Shown here: positions 10,868-21,465 of the stretch, one piece after another
Numbering within the stretch: position 1 is the stretch's first letter
Layout: the number at the start of each line of letters is the position of its first letter
Assembly: GCF_019393635.1 (NCBI RefSeq)
Contig: NC_057864.1
Coordinates: 446,852,822 to 446,916,821, forward strand
Origin: Dromiciops gliroides
Lineage: Eukaryota; Chordata; Mammalia; Microbiotheria; Microbiotheriidae
DNA: 64,000 nt
Direction of reading: 5' to 3'
Notes under the pieces: model-generated
The model's database searches: none
The model's input: only the letters and a program-made list of their open reading frames with translations
What the model was told of the DNA's origin: nothing
Program-made: the position numbers and the translations under genes

Positions 10868-11640
10868 TCAAATAATAGGATATCAGGAAGCCAGGTGTTA
10901 ACCTGGTGTGTCTACTACCTGGTTGGAGCCAGGAGACAGAGATAATCCCAGAGGACAGGATTATCACTAACCCAAAGCCTATAACCTTTGACCCCAGAGC
11001 TAGGGAAATGTAATATCAACTGTTTCAGTATCCCTCCCCTCCATCTATCCTCTACAAAAGTTTGCCTTCCCTCTGTCTTTTGAGGAAATGCTTTTGGACT
11101 TTCTTTCTTCCCAGAGAGGCTAAGTCTTTGACTTTCCTCTCAGTCACTTTTCCTAGTGCCAAATTAAAAAACAAACAAACAAAAAAACTACTTTAATTCT
11201 AATTAGACTGTGTGTGAGAGTTAATTCCTTATAAAGGGTGTAACCATTGGAATGATGCCACCTGCTGGAGATTTACTGCAGGATGCTCCGCCATGAGGAG
11301 AAGGCATCTGAAGGCAAGACATGCAGCTCTTTGGCGTCTGGAAGTGATGTTTGCTTGTGGGAGGAAGAGGGGGCAAGGCTGGCACTCTTGCTCTCTTTTG
11401 TCAGGACTCTGGTTGAGAGTGGAGCTAGGAATGCTCTCTCCCTTTAATAGATAGATGAATCTAGGCCTTTCTCTCTCTTTACCAAATTCTTATTCTCCTT
11501 AATAAATGCTTAAAAGTCTAACTCTTGCTAAAACTTATAATTTATTGGCGACCACTCATTAGATATTTTAGACAGACTAACTAGAATTTTAGCCCCTTAC
11601 AAGGGATAGCCATGAGCCATTTTTTTTTCCTGTGTCACTC
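10868..11640 (+). mobile_element. LTR-like element split by a younger solo LTR
   Basis: The left part (10868-11238) ends in AATTCTAATTAGACTGTG and AATTCCTTATAAAGGG. The right part (11602-11640, AGGGATAGCCATGAGCC then CCTGTGTCAC) aligns with what follows the matching U5 block at 10245-10305. The two halves are therefore one LTR interrupted at 11238/11602. The outer 5' end is uncertain. Confidence 0.5.
11239..11601 (+). mobile_element. Solo LTR, 363 bp, of an endogenous retrovirus
   Basis: Starts TGTAACC and ends CCTTACA, giving the TGTAA/TTACA inverted termini typical of LTRs. The 4-bp duplication AGGG flanks it (11235-11238, 11602-11605). AATAAA lies at 11501-11506. No gag, pol or env sequence accompanies it, so it is a solo LTR left by recombination. 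A truncated relative is at 6693. Confidence 0.75.
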
Positions 11641-11641
11641 A

Positions 11642-11800
11642 CCAAACGCACATTTCAATGACTCCCAATCATGGAGGGCCATGAATGTCCAACAAAGAAA
11701 TTTAGACCTAATCTGGTAGGCGAGAGGACACCACTGAAGATATTTGAGCATTGATATGAAATGACCAGACATGAAATGTCAAGGCTTAATCTGGCAGGTT
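11642..11800 (+). mobile_element. L2-like fragment
   Basis: CATGGAGGGCCATGAATGTCC, AAGAAATTTAGACC and TTTGAGCATTGATATGAAATG follow the order of the L2 3' half. A second fragment of the same part is at 14505-14615. Confidence 0.5.
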
Positions 11801-11969
11801 GCCAAACATTTATCAACGAAAGACCTGTTCTTCAAAACTGAAATTATGTTTCTTCATTTCCCTTATTTCCAGTTTTTTTTTCCTCCAAGACTTCCTGAAT
11901 GAAATTTGCCAACATAGTTTTCTTTTGGACCTTTCATTCACTGATACTTTATTGTCTTCCAGTAGTCTT

Positions 11970-12126
11970 TTATTTTTTATTTATTTTTTTGGTGAGGCAA
12001 TTGGAGTTAAGTTACTTGCCCAGGGTCACACAGCTAGTAAGTGTCAAGTGTCTGAGGCCAGATTTGAACTCAGGTCCTCCTGAATCCAGGGCCAGTGCTC
12101 TATTTACTGCATCACCTAGCTGCCCC
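11970..12126 (-). mobile_element. tRNA-derived SINE (WSINE1-like), intermediate type
   Basis: Type A 3' end (GGTGAGGCAATTGG) but type B body (GTGTCAAGTG, CAGGTCCTCCTGAATCC). TSD TGTCTTCCAGTAGTCTT (11953-11969) against TGTCTTCTAGTAGTCTT (12127-12143). Confidence 0.93.
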
Positions 12127-12235
12127 TGTCTTCTAGTAGTCTTAAGCTAAATTTGTCCCTATTATGTAATTAATGGCACTTTAGGCTATATCAGAAGTAG
12201 GAATGTCCATAGCATAGGAGGTAATCATTCCCCTC

Positions 12236-12377
12236 AGGGCACCTAGGTGGCTCAGTGGATAGAGCACTGGCCCTGGATTCAGGAGGACCTGAGTTCAAAT
12301 CTGGCCTCAGACATTTGACACTTACTAGCTGTGTGACCCTGGGCAAGTCACTTAACCCTCATTACCCCACAAAAAAA
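12236..12377 (+). mobile_element. tRNA-derived SINE (WSINE1-like), type B
   Basis: Head AGGGCACCTAGGTGGC, type B 3' end CTCATTACCCCAC. Perfect TSD AATCATTCCCCTC at 12223-12235 and 12378-12390. Only about 100 bp after the previous, opposite-strand copy. Confidence 0.93.
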
Positions 12378-12714
12378 AATCATTCCCCTCTACCCTCAAC
12401 AGAATATATGCGGAATGTTTTATACAAGTACAGGTATCTCACTTTACCAGGCACTTGGACATTTGAGAGCAGCAGTTCTTAACCTGAGGGTTCATGGACA
12501 CCCCCAAGTGGTGGTGTATGGATAGATTTCAGGGAGTTTGTGAACTTGGATGGGAGAAAAAACCCTACATCTTTATTTCAATGTAATTGGTCTTGTTTGT
12601 AAAAGCATGTTTTATTTTGTGCATTTAAAAACATTAATTCTGATGAGGGATTCATAGTCTTCAGTTTGGACTTCTGTGTCCATGACTCGCAAAAAAAGGT
12701 TAAGAACTCATGTG

Positions 12715-13480
12715 CTAGAGTGTTTCCAGAGAAGATCTAGGGTGGTAAAGGGACTGGTGATTATGCTATATGCAGATTGGTTGAAGAAACTGGGAATGTT
12801 CAGCCCAAAGAAGACTTTGGAAATGAGGATGAAGGATATAACAGCCATGTAATAATGATAGTAACAATAACAACAACATTTATATGGTGGCTACTTTGTA
12901 CCAGGCACTGTACTAAGCACTTTACAAACATTATCTCATGTTATCCTCACATCAACCCTGGAAAGTATGTGCTCTTACTACTATTATTTTATTTTTATTA
13001 TTTTTATAGATGAGAAACTGAGGCAAACAGAGATTTAAATGATTTGCTCAGGATCACAACAGAAAGCTAGTAAGTGCCTGAGGCCATGTGAATCCAGATC
13101 TTCCTGACTCCAGGCACTCTTTCTGACACACTGCCTAGTTGTTCCTATTTTTTAATAAATATCCTATTCAAGTATTGAAAAGCTGTCCCCAAGCAGGAGG
13201 GATTATATTTGTCTTGATTGATACACTCCTTACCCCACTGCTAGGCAAAACAAGGATCAATGTATCTGGATGATACAGAGACAAAGATTTATGTCTTTAA
13301 CAGGCGAGACTATCAGAAATTCAATGGGCTGTCTCCAGGAGTATTGAGTTTCCTTTCATGGAAGACCTTCAAGGGAATACTGAATGCCTATCTGTCAAGG
13401 ATGATGTAGAGGGGAACAATGATTTTTGTGAGATCTCTGAAGTTCCTTGAACTTCTGAGATTCTGTGACTCAATGAAATG
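12715..13480 (+). mobile_element. CR1/L3-type LINE 3' end, split by a MIR
   Basis: Left part: GAAGAAACTGGGAATGTTCAG and AAAGAAGACTTTGG. Right part: CAAGTATTGAAAAGCTGTC, GGGCTGTCTCCAGGAGTATTG, GAAGACCTTCAAGGGAATAC and CTTCTGAGATTCTGTGA, the typical CR1/L3 terminal phrase. The MIR at 12866-13144 interrupts it. Strongly diverged, so ancient. Confidence 0.65.
12866..13144 (-). mobile_element. MIR / CORE-SINE, near full length
   Basis: Reverse orientation: TACCAGGCACTGTACTAAGC, TTATCCTCACATCAACCCTGG, TAGATGAGAAACTGAGGC, then a tRNA-like half ending ACACTGCCTAGTTG. An AT-rich expansion (ATTATTTTATTT) sits in the CORE region. Confidence 0.8.
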
Positions 13481-14460
13481 AGAGGTAAAGCTGGCAGCAG
13501 AGCTGAAATCCATGATCCCGGAGAATGAACAATTTGTGCGCCCAGGAATTGTTCGTGTTTTAGAGTCATTAGCCATTGACTATGCTCTGAGGGTATCCCT
13601 GAACCTGATTTGCAACCTGAGGCCCCAATCTGCCAATTCCTAATTACCTCCTCCTCCTTTTTCACTTGCTGTCACTGTAACTGGATATTAATGGTCTGAC
13701 ATCTGATCTCTCTTTCCTTTCTTATCCTTATCTGCCACCACCCACCAGACTACAAGAGCAGATTTTCCAGGCTTTATTTATAAAGGCGAAGAGAATATAG
13801 GAATTTGGAAATAATATGCCAGCATAATTAAAAGTGCTAATAAAAGAAATGTACTCAGTCTTAGACTGTGCCTAAGCTTTGTGTAATGGGGGATTGGCAC
13901 ATCTACAGGGTGCATCAGTGTTCTTAGCTGAAGCATTATTTCCACATGGGGTGCCTGCTTCCAGGAGAGTTCTTAGGTGTAATGAAAGTGCCTAGGGGAA
14001 ACATTGGGACATGAATTAATATTCTGTAACTGACTCCAGTCAGCTAACCACATGGGGAACTGAATCACAAGGCTTTTTGATTGGCTGCAAAGGCGTTTAA
14101 AAAGATCTAGCAACCAGACTCTCTGTCATTTTGCTATTTAGTTGCTCATCCTGTATTTGACAGCGTCACTGATGTCATCCAATGAGAGATGATGCTTAAG
14201 GGGAGAAGACTTAAGCCTTCTCCCCATTGAGGCCAAAATGTAGTCCCATGGAAAGGGGTCTTGGTCTTTTTGCCTCTGTGTTATGTTCTTTTCCATTCTA
14301 AGTGAAGGAAATGACTCTGGAGGCTCTGACCTTGTGAGTTTTGAAAGGTCAGAAGAACAAACAGGTAGGAATCTGGGAGCGAGTCCATGTTGAGTTTTGT
14401 AGCCAGCTCATTATCTGTCATCTCCAATTGATGTAGTATGAAGTAATAGAGGTTACACTT
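13481..14460. other. Unassigned sequence
   Basis: No gene supported; a 98-codon and a 62-codon minus-strand ORF overlap in different frames at 13369-13665 with no recognisable motif. Partly CR1/L3 tail at its left edge. Confidence 0.4.
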
Positions 14461-14504
14461 AAACAAAAAATAAATCTCCCTCCCTATTTTTCTTTATTCT
14501 CATC

Positions 14505-14620
14505 CACAACTCACCAAACACACATGTTCCAATGGCTCTAGATCATGGAGGGCCTTTGATGTCAGACAAAGAAGTTTAGCCCTTACTTGGTAGGCAAGAC
14601 CCAGAAGAGAGATTAAGGCC
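14505..14620 (+). mobile_element. L2-like fragment
   Basis: CAATGGCTCTAGATCATGGAG, GGCCTTTGATGTCAGAC and AGAAGTTTAGCCC; parallel to 11642-11750. Confidence 0.5.
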
Positions 14621-14644
14621 TTATGATCCAACCTCTTCATTTTC

Positions 14645-14886
14645 TTTTCTTTTTTTCTTTTTCTTCCTTCCTTCCTTCCTTCCTTCCTTCCTTCCTTCCT
14701 TCCTTCCTTCCTTCCTTCCTTCCTTCCTTCCTTTCTTTCTTTCTTTTACGTGGGGCAATGAGGGTTAAGTGGCCTGCCCAGGGTCACACAGCTAGTAAGT
14801 GTCAAGTGTCTGAGACAAGATTTGAACTCAGGTCCTCCTGAATCCAGAGCTGGTGCTTTATCCACTGTGCCACCTAGCTGCCCACC
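14645..14886 (-). mobile_element. SINE (WSINE1-like) type B with (TTCC)n tail expansion
   Basis: SINE body 14750-14886 (GGGGCAATGAGGG at its 3' end, type B). Its A-tail, read here as T-rich, has expanded to a TTCC then CTTT microsatellite at about 14660-14748. Perfect TSD CCAACCTCTTCATTTTC at 14628-14644 and 14887-14903 encloses both. Confidence 0.94.
14660..14748. repeat. (TTCC)n/(CTTT)n microsatellite
   Basis: About 17 TTCC units then CTTT units, inside the tail of the SINE above. Confidence 0.97.
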
Positions 14887-15052
14887 CCAACCTCTTCATT
14901 TTCAAATGATAAAATGGAGACCCAAAGTGTATTAATGACCTCTCTAAGGACACACAGATAGTGAATTATGATCTCTTAATTACTTTATTCAAAACGATCT
15001 TGAGGTATTGGTTGATAGAGAGATTAGATAGATATATAATCACATATAAAGT

Positions 15053-15053
15053 C

Positions 15054-15118
<65 letters not shown>

Positions 15119-15131
15119 TAGATAGATAGAT
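15053..15131. repeat. (GATA)n microsatellite
   Basis: About 17 GATA units with one interruption (GATATAGATA), preceded by a degenerate GATA/GATT stretch from 15015. Confidence 0.97.
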
Positions 15132-15454
15132 ACAGAATATTTGTGAAGGACTTAGTATGTAGTAGGTACTCTGCTAAGCCCAGAGTACACTAAGCAAGAT
15201 AATGGGGGAAAAGAACCACATTAAGAGGACCTAGAAAGCAGGGAAGGGACACTGTGTTTGGCAGCATAGTATGGTCTGGTTATAGGTAAAATAAGGTGAA
15301 AGCTCATCTGTCAAAGCCCGGAGTAGTTCCAAGGGTAGAGTTCAAGATTCTTTTGAGGTAGATTTGGGGATGATTTGGCAAGAGATTTGGGCAAGAGTGG
15401 AGGCTGCGTAGTATGGAGATGATGGGGAAGTAGAATATGAAAATATGATTATTT

Positions 15455-15580
15455 TTGTTTTAAAGAGGAGGATAATGAGGCACAAAGAAATCAAATGATT
15501 TGCTCCTCATCACATTGCTAGTTAGTTGTGGAGTCCAGGACTTGGCTTCTGAATCCTGCTCTAAGACCTGGGCATTCTAC
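15455..15580 (-). mobile_element. MIR fragment
   Basis: AAAGAGGAGGATAATGAGGC, CAAATGATTTGCTCCTCATC and AGTCCAGGACTTGGC follow the MIR reverse order. Confidence 0.55.
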
Positions 15581-15661
15581 TGCAAATTTGGACCCCTCAA
15601 CTGGGGGGTTCATGATTTTTTTTGTCATAGCTCTTCTAATAGTCTTACAAGCTTCTATTTC

Positions 15662-15813
15662 TTTCCTTTCTTTCTTTTTTTGCTGGGCAATGAGGGTTAA
15701 GTGACTTTCCCAGGGTCACACAGCTAGTAAGTGTCAAGTGTCTGAGGCCAGATTTGAACTCAGGTCCTCCTGAATCCAGGACTGGTGCTTTATCCACTGC
15801 ACCACCAGGCGGC
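15662..15813 (-). mobile_element. tRNA-derived SINE (WSINE1-like), type B
   Basis: GCTGGGCAATGAGGG 3' end, CAGGTCCTCCTGAATCC body. Head is damaged (ACCACCAGGCGGC). TSD imperfect: CAAGCTTCTATTTCTTT before, CAAGTTTCTTTTTCTT after. Confidence 0.88.
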
Positions 15814-15829
15814 TTCAAGTTTCTTTTTC

Positions 15830-17375
15830 TTAATTTTCCATATTTATGCCCAGATTATAAGTTCCCTAGAAGTAGAGAACAAGTGTGGCACAGAGTTGTT
15901 GGTAAACATTTGATGGAATTTAGAGATGATTTAGTAGGAATAATATTGCAGTAAGCTGATTAGTCCAATTATTACTATTTTTAAAAAAGACAACCACAAC
16001 ACAGTGACACATAGAGCTGGGGAGAATTCTGGAAAGATGGGGAACCAACTTGACCTGTAGAATTGAAAGACTCTAAGCCAGTGAGGTTCACATTGGTGAA
16101 ACTGCATGCTTTGGCTATTGCTCCCTTCTCACCCTTTTTACATTCAATCACTTATAAAAATCTCCTCCCCTCTCCCATCCTTCCCTTCCATTTTAATGAT
16201 TTGGATTTTTTGGGGACCTAGGCATGTCCAATAGCACAGTCTTTGCAGTTTGATGACAAGTAGAAAACTACATACCCTCCTTTCACTCACTCCTCCCTCT
16301 CCATGAGGTTGGCATTATTTACATGAGAGTAATCAGAGCATCAATTAGAACAATCAGAAGCATGGTGGGAAACCTCCTTGCCCTACTTAAAAACAAAACA
16401 CCCAAAGATTTTAAAGTGTAAGTTTTTCTCAAATGATTTCTTGGCCCATTGGGTTTTTCACTGACTTTGTTCTTCCTTCAAAGTCAGCCTAATATGCAGG
16501 CAGATGCTTATGTGATGGGCAAATCCAGAAATAGGGTAGGATGACTGAGGCTTTCCCCCAAAGTGCTGAAGTTAGAGAATTCTGGTGGTGCTCATACTCC
16601 TTCAACATCATGAGAACAACAAAGCTTGGCACCTTGTTAGAAAGAATAATTAGTCAAAATAAGAACCTCTCAAAGCAACCTTCCTAGTATATGCCTCTTG
16701 CTGACCTAGAGTCTCTCCACCCCCTATAGAGTGGTGTCCTGCCCACACTTTGCTTAACTGAGGGACACCTTAGGCTTGGTTTGGGGTAAAAAAAATCCTG
16801 ATTAGCTCTGGTGGTGGGGTTTGATAGACCCATCCTCATGGAATGATGAAGGTCAGGGAGCCCCTCCTCTTAGCATAAGGCAGTTGCTGAATCAGTGGAA
16901 AGGTAATCTTAAAGCTACCACAATCGGGACTCCACCCCATCACTCACTGATTCCATTTGCCCAGTTCCTTGCTGTCTTTTACCTCCCCACCACCCTGCCC
17001 TGTCATTCTCTCACCCTCACCCTTCCTTTCCACAAATATTTGTCATCTCCTTTTGCCTCTGTCCTTTTGTCAGAATTCTTTCATATTGATTTGCCCACTG
17101 ACCTGACATTGGACTGTACCTGGATCCTGACTCACCTCTGGCCTTTCCATTGACTTCCTTCCTGTCCACTGAGAATCCTTTCCTGTCTTTTAGAATCACA
17201 GAATCTCAGAGAAGGCAGGAACCTTAGAGATGAAATAGTGTAACCCATACCTACAACAGAGTCTCTTCTATAACATGGCAAGCAGGTGATGAGCAAGTCA
17301 TTGTCTGAATGCTTTATAGTGAGCTGAAGCACACTCCGTTCTGTGGAAGCCCATTTCACTTTGGGATACCTTTCA
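15830..17375. other. Unassigned, low-repeat sequence
   Basis: No young SINE for about 1.55 kb. A 110-codon plus ORF (16821-17153) is proline, serine and leucine rich and comes from a CT-rich stretch; a short old repeat fragment (AATCACAGAATCTCAGAG, 17193-17250) is the usual ending of a CR1/L3 or L2-linked repeat. No exon structure is seen. Confidence 0.4.
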
Positions 17376-17392
17376 TTAGAAGGAAGATTTTG

Positions 17393-17546
17393 GGCAGCTA
17401 GGTGGCGGAGTGGATAGAGCACCAGCCCTGGATTCAGGAGAGCCTGAGTTCAAATCTGACCTCAGACACTTAACACTTACTAGCTGTGTGACCCTGGGCA
17501 TGTCACTTAACCTCAATTGCCTCACCAAAAAAAAAAAAAAAAAAAA
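17393..17546 (+). mobile_element. tRNA-derived SINE (WSINE1-like), type A
   Basis: GGGCAGCTAGGTGGCGGAG head, CACTTAACAC and CAATTGCCTCACC end, pure A tail of about 20. TSD GAAGGAAGATTTT against AAAGGAAGTTTTT. Confidence 0.92.
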
Positions 17547-17689
17547 GGAAGTTTTTCTTGACATGGAGCCTAAACCAACATCTTTCACACAAGTGTTATG
17601 ATTCCCAGTCCACTCTGTTCCCTATCACAGCCCACCATGAGGAAAGAGACAACTGAAAGGGGAATGAAGACTGACCAAACTTGAATCTT

Positions 17690-17885
17690 TGACCATGCTG
17701 ATCCTCCCATGTTGCCGGAGTGTTGGAGGGCCTGGATTTGAAACCAGAGGCCCTGAACTGGCAGCCCAGCTCTTCTCCTCACTCTTCACTTGGTGGAAAA
17801 TCACTTGACCTCTCCAGGACTCTGTCTCATCTATCAGCTTTGGAAAGATTGATCTGGATTAGAGTCCGTGATAGCATTTTTGGGG
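17690..17885 (+). mobile_element. MIR-like fragment
   Basis: GGCCTGGATTTGAAACCAG, AAAATCACTTGACCTCTCC and TGGATTAGAGTCCGTGATAG follow the MIR order from tRNA half to 3' end, with an inserted stretch. Confidence 0.45.
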
Positions 17886-18364
17886 CTTAACTGAACTTTT
17901 TAACTCAGGTGAACTCTTTGTATGAAGATACTTTAATCATCTTACATATCATCTGAGACTTTTGAAAGACCCCAAATCAGAGGGGTGGTTCAATGTACAA
18001 GTGCAGAATGCTCAGTTAGCTTTAACAAATAGGTATTCATAAGAGAGTGATGGGCACTAAATGGTACCAAAAAAGAGCAGATAAAAAAAATAAAAAGACT
18101 CCAATTGTATTACAACATAGTTTGAGCTCTGGCATTTGTCTTGTTGGTGTTAACATCCAAAGCAGAAGTAATGCAACTAATAAGCCCAAATCCCTCATGG
18201 AGTGTGTGGGGTTGGCAGCAAGAGGAAATCATCTTTTGATTTATGATCTGTGCAAGTTTTAAATACTCCTGACAGCTAGAACTCTTCTAAGATTGATAGA
18301 TAACCATCTAGATAACCAATACAGTAGGCTGTGCAGGGAGCCTTGGTTTAGCTTGGTCCCATCA
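17886..18364. other. Unassigned sequence
   Basis: Nothing supported. Confidence 0.45.
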
Positions 18365-18480
18365 TTCAATTGATTTCAGTGAGCATCTATTCTTCATACA
18401 CTACAAGGTGAATATATCACAGGGGGAATGCAAAGATGAAAAAGAAAAAGCCCTTGACCTCAAGGTGCTTACCTTTTCCT
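18365..18480 (+). mobile_element. Ancient interspersed repeat (MIR3/L2-type tail)
   Basis: AATGCAAAGATGAAAAAGAA, GCCCTTGACCTCAAGGTGC: same block as 5090-5235. Confidence 0.5.
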
Positions 18481-18546
18481 GGGGCAGGGGGTGGGGAGTG
18501 TGATGCAAAAACATCTACAGAGAACTCAACACTACTAACACAATAA

Positions 18547-18585
18547 CTCTTCCTCTTCCTCTTCTTCCCCCTCCTCCTCCTCCTT
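18547..18585. repeat. CT-rich (TTCC/TCC)n simple repeat
   Basis: CTTCCT, then TCC units, pyrimidine-only for almost 40 bases. Confidence 0.85.
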
Positions 18586-18587
18586 GT

Positions 18588-18855
18588 AATAAATAGCATT
18601 TCTATAGAGCTTGAAGGCTGCAAAGCACTTTGTGTCTACAACGTTTCCCAAAAGCTTCAATAGCTTAAAAACAAATTAAGGCTTTCAGGACACCTTCTAT
18701 ATTATCACATTTGATCTTCCCCACAACCCTGGGAGGTAGATGCAATTATTAGTCCCCACTTGACAGCTAAGAAAACTGAGGGTCTTAAGCCTCTGAGGTA
18801 GGATTCAAACTCAGATCTGCCTGACTCCAAATGCAGCACTCTTTCCACAATGGAC
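18588..18855 (-). mobile_element. MIR / CORE-SINE
   Basis: Reverse order: ATTTCTATAGAGCTTGAAGG, CAAAGCACTTTGTG, TTTGATCTTCCCCACAACCC, GAAAACTGAGGG, then CTGCCTGACTCCAAATGC. About 70 bases of insertion in the middle. Confidence 0.75.
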
Positions 18856-18986
18856 ATCTACAGTAATTTCAGGAGAGGAGAGATCACTGACAACTCAAGG
18901 GCAGGAGGGCATCAATTCTCTGTGTGAATTCAGTAACAACTGCTGCCGTCCTACTTCTTGGCTAACTGGGGCTCAAGAAGCTTTTT

Positions 18987-19126
18987 TTTTAGAGGGGCAA
19001 TGAGGGTTAAGTGACTTGCCTACGGTCACACAGCTAGTAAGTGTCAAGTGTCTGAGGCCGGATTTGAACCCAAGTCCTCCTGAATCCAGGGCTGGTGCTT
19101 TACCCACTGTACCACCTTGCTGCCTG
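18987..19126 (-). mobile_element. tRNA-derived SINE (WSINE1-like), type B
   Basis: GAGGGGCAATGAGGG 3' end, AAGTCCTCCTGAATCC body, damaged head (CCACCTTGCTGCC). TSD AAGAAGCTTTT at about 18976-18986 and 19129-19139. Confidence 0.91.
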
Positions 19127-19129
19127 CTA

Positions 19130-19369
19130 AGAAGCTTTTCTTGATTCTTTTCCCACCTTCATTTTTCCTGGACTTTATCATCTACAGAAACTCATTCTTC
19201 TGCAAGAAAGAATCAGTTTGGATCATCTCCCACCCCAGATGCTCAACTTCATCATGCCCCCACACAGAGTATTACCCCCTCCCCTTTTCAACTTCTTTTC
19301 ATATTATCTCCCTCATTAGACTCTAAGCTCCTTGAGGGCAGGGATGATCTTTTTATCCATGGTATTTGT
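19130..19369 (+). mobile_element. L2 3' fragment (left half)
   Basis: Ends GACTCTAAGCTCCTTGAGGG, CAGGGATGATCTTTTTATCC. The L2 text resumes at 19651 (CTAGCACTTAGCACAGTGCC), so the RTE-tailed SINE between them inserted into this L2. Confidence 0.7.
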
Positions 19370-19651
19370 TGTATGTCCTTCATTCTCAAAGAGGACCTAA
19401 CATCGGGGTGATGTCATAACTTCCACTGAATTGGATTTAAGTGAGGGAGGGTTGTACAAAGTCACCAACTTCACTCTCTCTTCCAGAGCCATCTGGGTCC
19501 AGTGGCAAGACATGGATGTTTCAAGGCAATTGGGGTTAAGTGACTTGCCCAGGGTCACACAGCTAGTAAGTGTCTGGGGTGAAATTCGAACTCAGGTCCT
19601 CGCAACTTCAGGGCCAGTGCTTTATGCACTACATCACCTAGCTGCCCCCCT
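19370..19651 (-). mobile_element. RTE-tailed SINE
   Basis: On the minus strand it has a tRNA-like head (GGGGCAGCTAGGTGATG) at the right, a SINE core (19525-19651) and a different 3' part (19370-19524) with CCTTCATTCTCAAAGAGG at its end. That terminal block also ends the RTE LINE relic at 46535-47345, so the SINE borrows an RTE 3' tail rather than a poly-A. It sits inside an L2. Confidence 0.75.
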
Positions 19652-19785
19652 AGCACTTAGCACAGTGCCTGACATCAATAGAAGGGAACAACTTATCTGA
19701 GGTCACAGAGGTAGTAAGTGACAGAGCCAGAATTTGAACACAGGTCTTCTCAGTTCAAATTCAGTATTCTTTCCATTGCACCTAT
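19652..19785 (-). mobile_element. L2 end plus MIR fragment
   Basis: 19652-19680 completes the plus-strand L2 3' end. 19683-19785 (TTATCTGAGGTCACAGAGG, CCAGAATTTGAACACAGG) is the tRNA half of a reverse MIR. Confidence 0.55.
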
Positions 19786-19789
19786 TTGA

Positions 19790-20500
19790 TATTCTTGTCT
19801 CTGATAGAATTTCTTAAAAACATGCCAGGATTTTATATCCTTAGGAGAGGTCACTGACCTAACAAATCTCTAAACAAGGAGTTTGTTTTCAACAGCAGCT
19901 CAGAGTAATACTTCACACAAGATCTGATTCATGATCTGGCCTGGGTGAGATATGGCCAGATCTCAAAGCCTAGGATCTCTGAACATGGTGTCCTTGTCTC
20001 TCTCAAACCCATCCCATCCCTCAATCCCAGGGCACATTTGTAGAAGTAATTTTGATTTTTCACCACTTTTCGGTTCCCCTCCCAACCCTGCCCTTTAGCC
20101 TACTCATGGGTAGGCGGGCTGCCAATCCCAGTGGACTCTGCATCAGGAAGTAATCACTAATCCAAATTTGCAGGAGTTTCAGAGCTGCATTTATAGCACT
20201 GGGTTCTTTTCAGGAATTCACTTTGGCAAGTCCCCACATTTGTTCTATTCTAGCTGAGGAAACCCCGTCCAGAAGACTTAGTTCTACTTTGTCCTTAAAG
20301 TAGCAAAGGTTAAGGGGCCCTCCTCAGATCACAGTCATAATCACATTTAGTAACAATAGGAACAGCTTACATTTATTTAAAACAATTCCTAGCACACAGT
20401 AATCACTTCATAAATGTTTTCTCCTATCTATTTCTATCATCTATCAATCTCTATCATCTCTATCATCCATCTCTAAATTATCTGCCTGTCTCTATCCTTA
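19790..20500. other. Unassigned sequence
   Basis: Nothing supported except a degenerate CTATCAT/ATCT-rich stretch at 20425-20515. Confidence 0.45.
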
Positions 20501-20514
20501 TTAAACATCTATCT

Positions 20515-20658
20515 GGGGCAGGTTAGGTGGCCCAGTGGATAAAGCACTGGCCCTGGATTCAGGAGAACCTGAGTTCAAATCCAGCCTCAGACACTTGACA
20601 CTACCTGTGTGACCCTGGGAAAGTCACTTAACCCCCATTGTCCCGCCCCCCCCAAAAA
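20515..20658 (+). mobile_element. tRNA-derived SINE (WSINE1-like), type B, short-core variant
   Basis: GATTCAGGAGAACCTG, CACTTGACACTACCTGTG: lacks the TTAC found in the usual GACACTTACTAGCTG, like the copies at 40795, 42163 and 63427. CATTGTCCCG end followed by C-run. Flanks share CATCTATCT. Confidence 0.9.
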
Positions 20659-20734
20659 AACCATCTATCTCAATAATCTGTCTCTATTATCTCTATCATG
20701 TGGCTCCCTCTTAATTCCTTACAATAAGCCTGCA

Positions 20735-20995
20735 AGATTGATAGCTAAGCAGCACAGTGGATCAAGAACTGGACTTGGATTCAGGTAGACCTGAGTTCAA
20801 ACGTGACCTTAGATAACTACTAGCTGTGTGATCCTAGGCAAATTACTTGAAATCTGTCTTCCTTGGTTTCTTTGTCTATAAAATGGGGATAATAACAGCA
20901 TTTACTTCCCAGGTTTATTATGAGAATCAAATGAGAGAATAATTGTAAAGCATTTAGCACAGTGCCTGGCACATAGTAGGTATTATGTACAATAC
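20735..20995 (+). mobile_element. CORE-SINE (MIR/Ther-1 type), near full length
   Basis: Head AAGCAGCACAGTGGATCAAG, then GAGTTCAAACGTGACC, TGTGTGATCCTAGGC, ATAAAATGGGGATAATAAC, GAGAATCAAATGAGAGAATA and GCACAGTGCCTGGCACATAG. The (TTC)n tract begins right at its 3' end. Confidence 0.85.
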
Positions 20996-21155
20996 TTCTT
21001 TCTTCTTCTTCTTCTTCTTCTTCTTCTTCTTCTTCTTCTTCTTCTTCTTCTCCTTCTTCTTCTTCTTCTCCTCCTCCTCCTCCTCCTCCTTTTCCTCCTC
21101 CTTCTCCTTCTCCTCCTTCTTATCCTTCTTTTCTCCTTCTCCTTCTTCTTCTTCA
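20995..21155. repeat. (TTC)n / TCC polypyrimidine tract
   Basis: About 160 bases of almost pure pyrimidine: TTC units to about 21053, then mixed CTT, CTC and TCC. Read on the minus strand it gives spurious Lys/Arg/Glu-rich ORFs, which are not genes. Confidence 0.97.
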
Positions 21156-21465
21156 TGATCATGATCATTGCCATCATCATCATCACCATCCTGCCATTGT
21201 CGTGGGATTGGGAAAGGACCAAAGGATCGCCCAAAGTTTGCTGAATTATAAATAGTCCTGAGACACACAGTTAGCTCAGAGAAGACAGGGCAGTTTTCTA
21301 TGATGTTCCATCCTTATTACTTAACAAATATGAAGAATTCAGAAAAGCTGTGGAAGACATATGAAATGATAGATGATAGAGTAATCAGAACCAGTAAAAC
21401 AACACATGCAACTACAAGATAAATTGAAAGAACAAAAATTAAAACCAGACCCTATATAATAATTA

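Noticed and set aside
16821..17153. 110-codon plus ORF
   Set aside because: Pro/Ser/Leu-rich from a CT-rich stretch, no homology recognised and no start or splice context.
20954..21268. Lys/Glu/Arg-rich minus-strand ORFs of 83-104 codons
   Set aside because: They are translations of the TTC/TCC microsatellite; low-complexity composition and no flanking gene structure.
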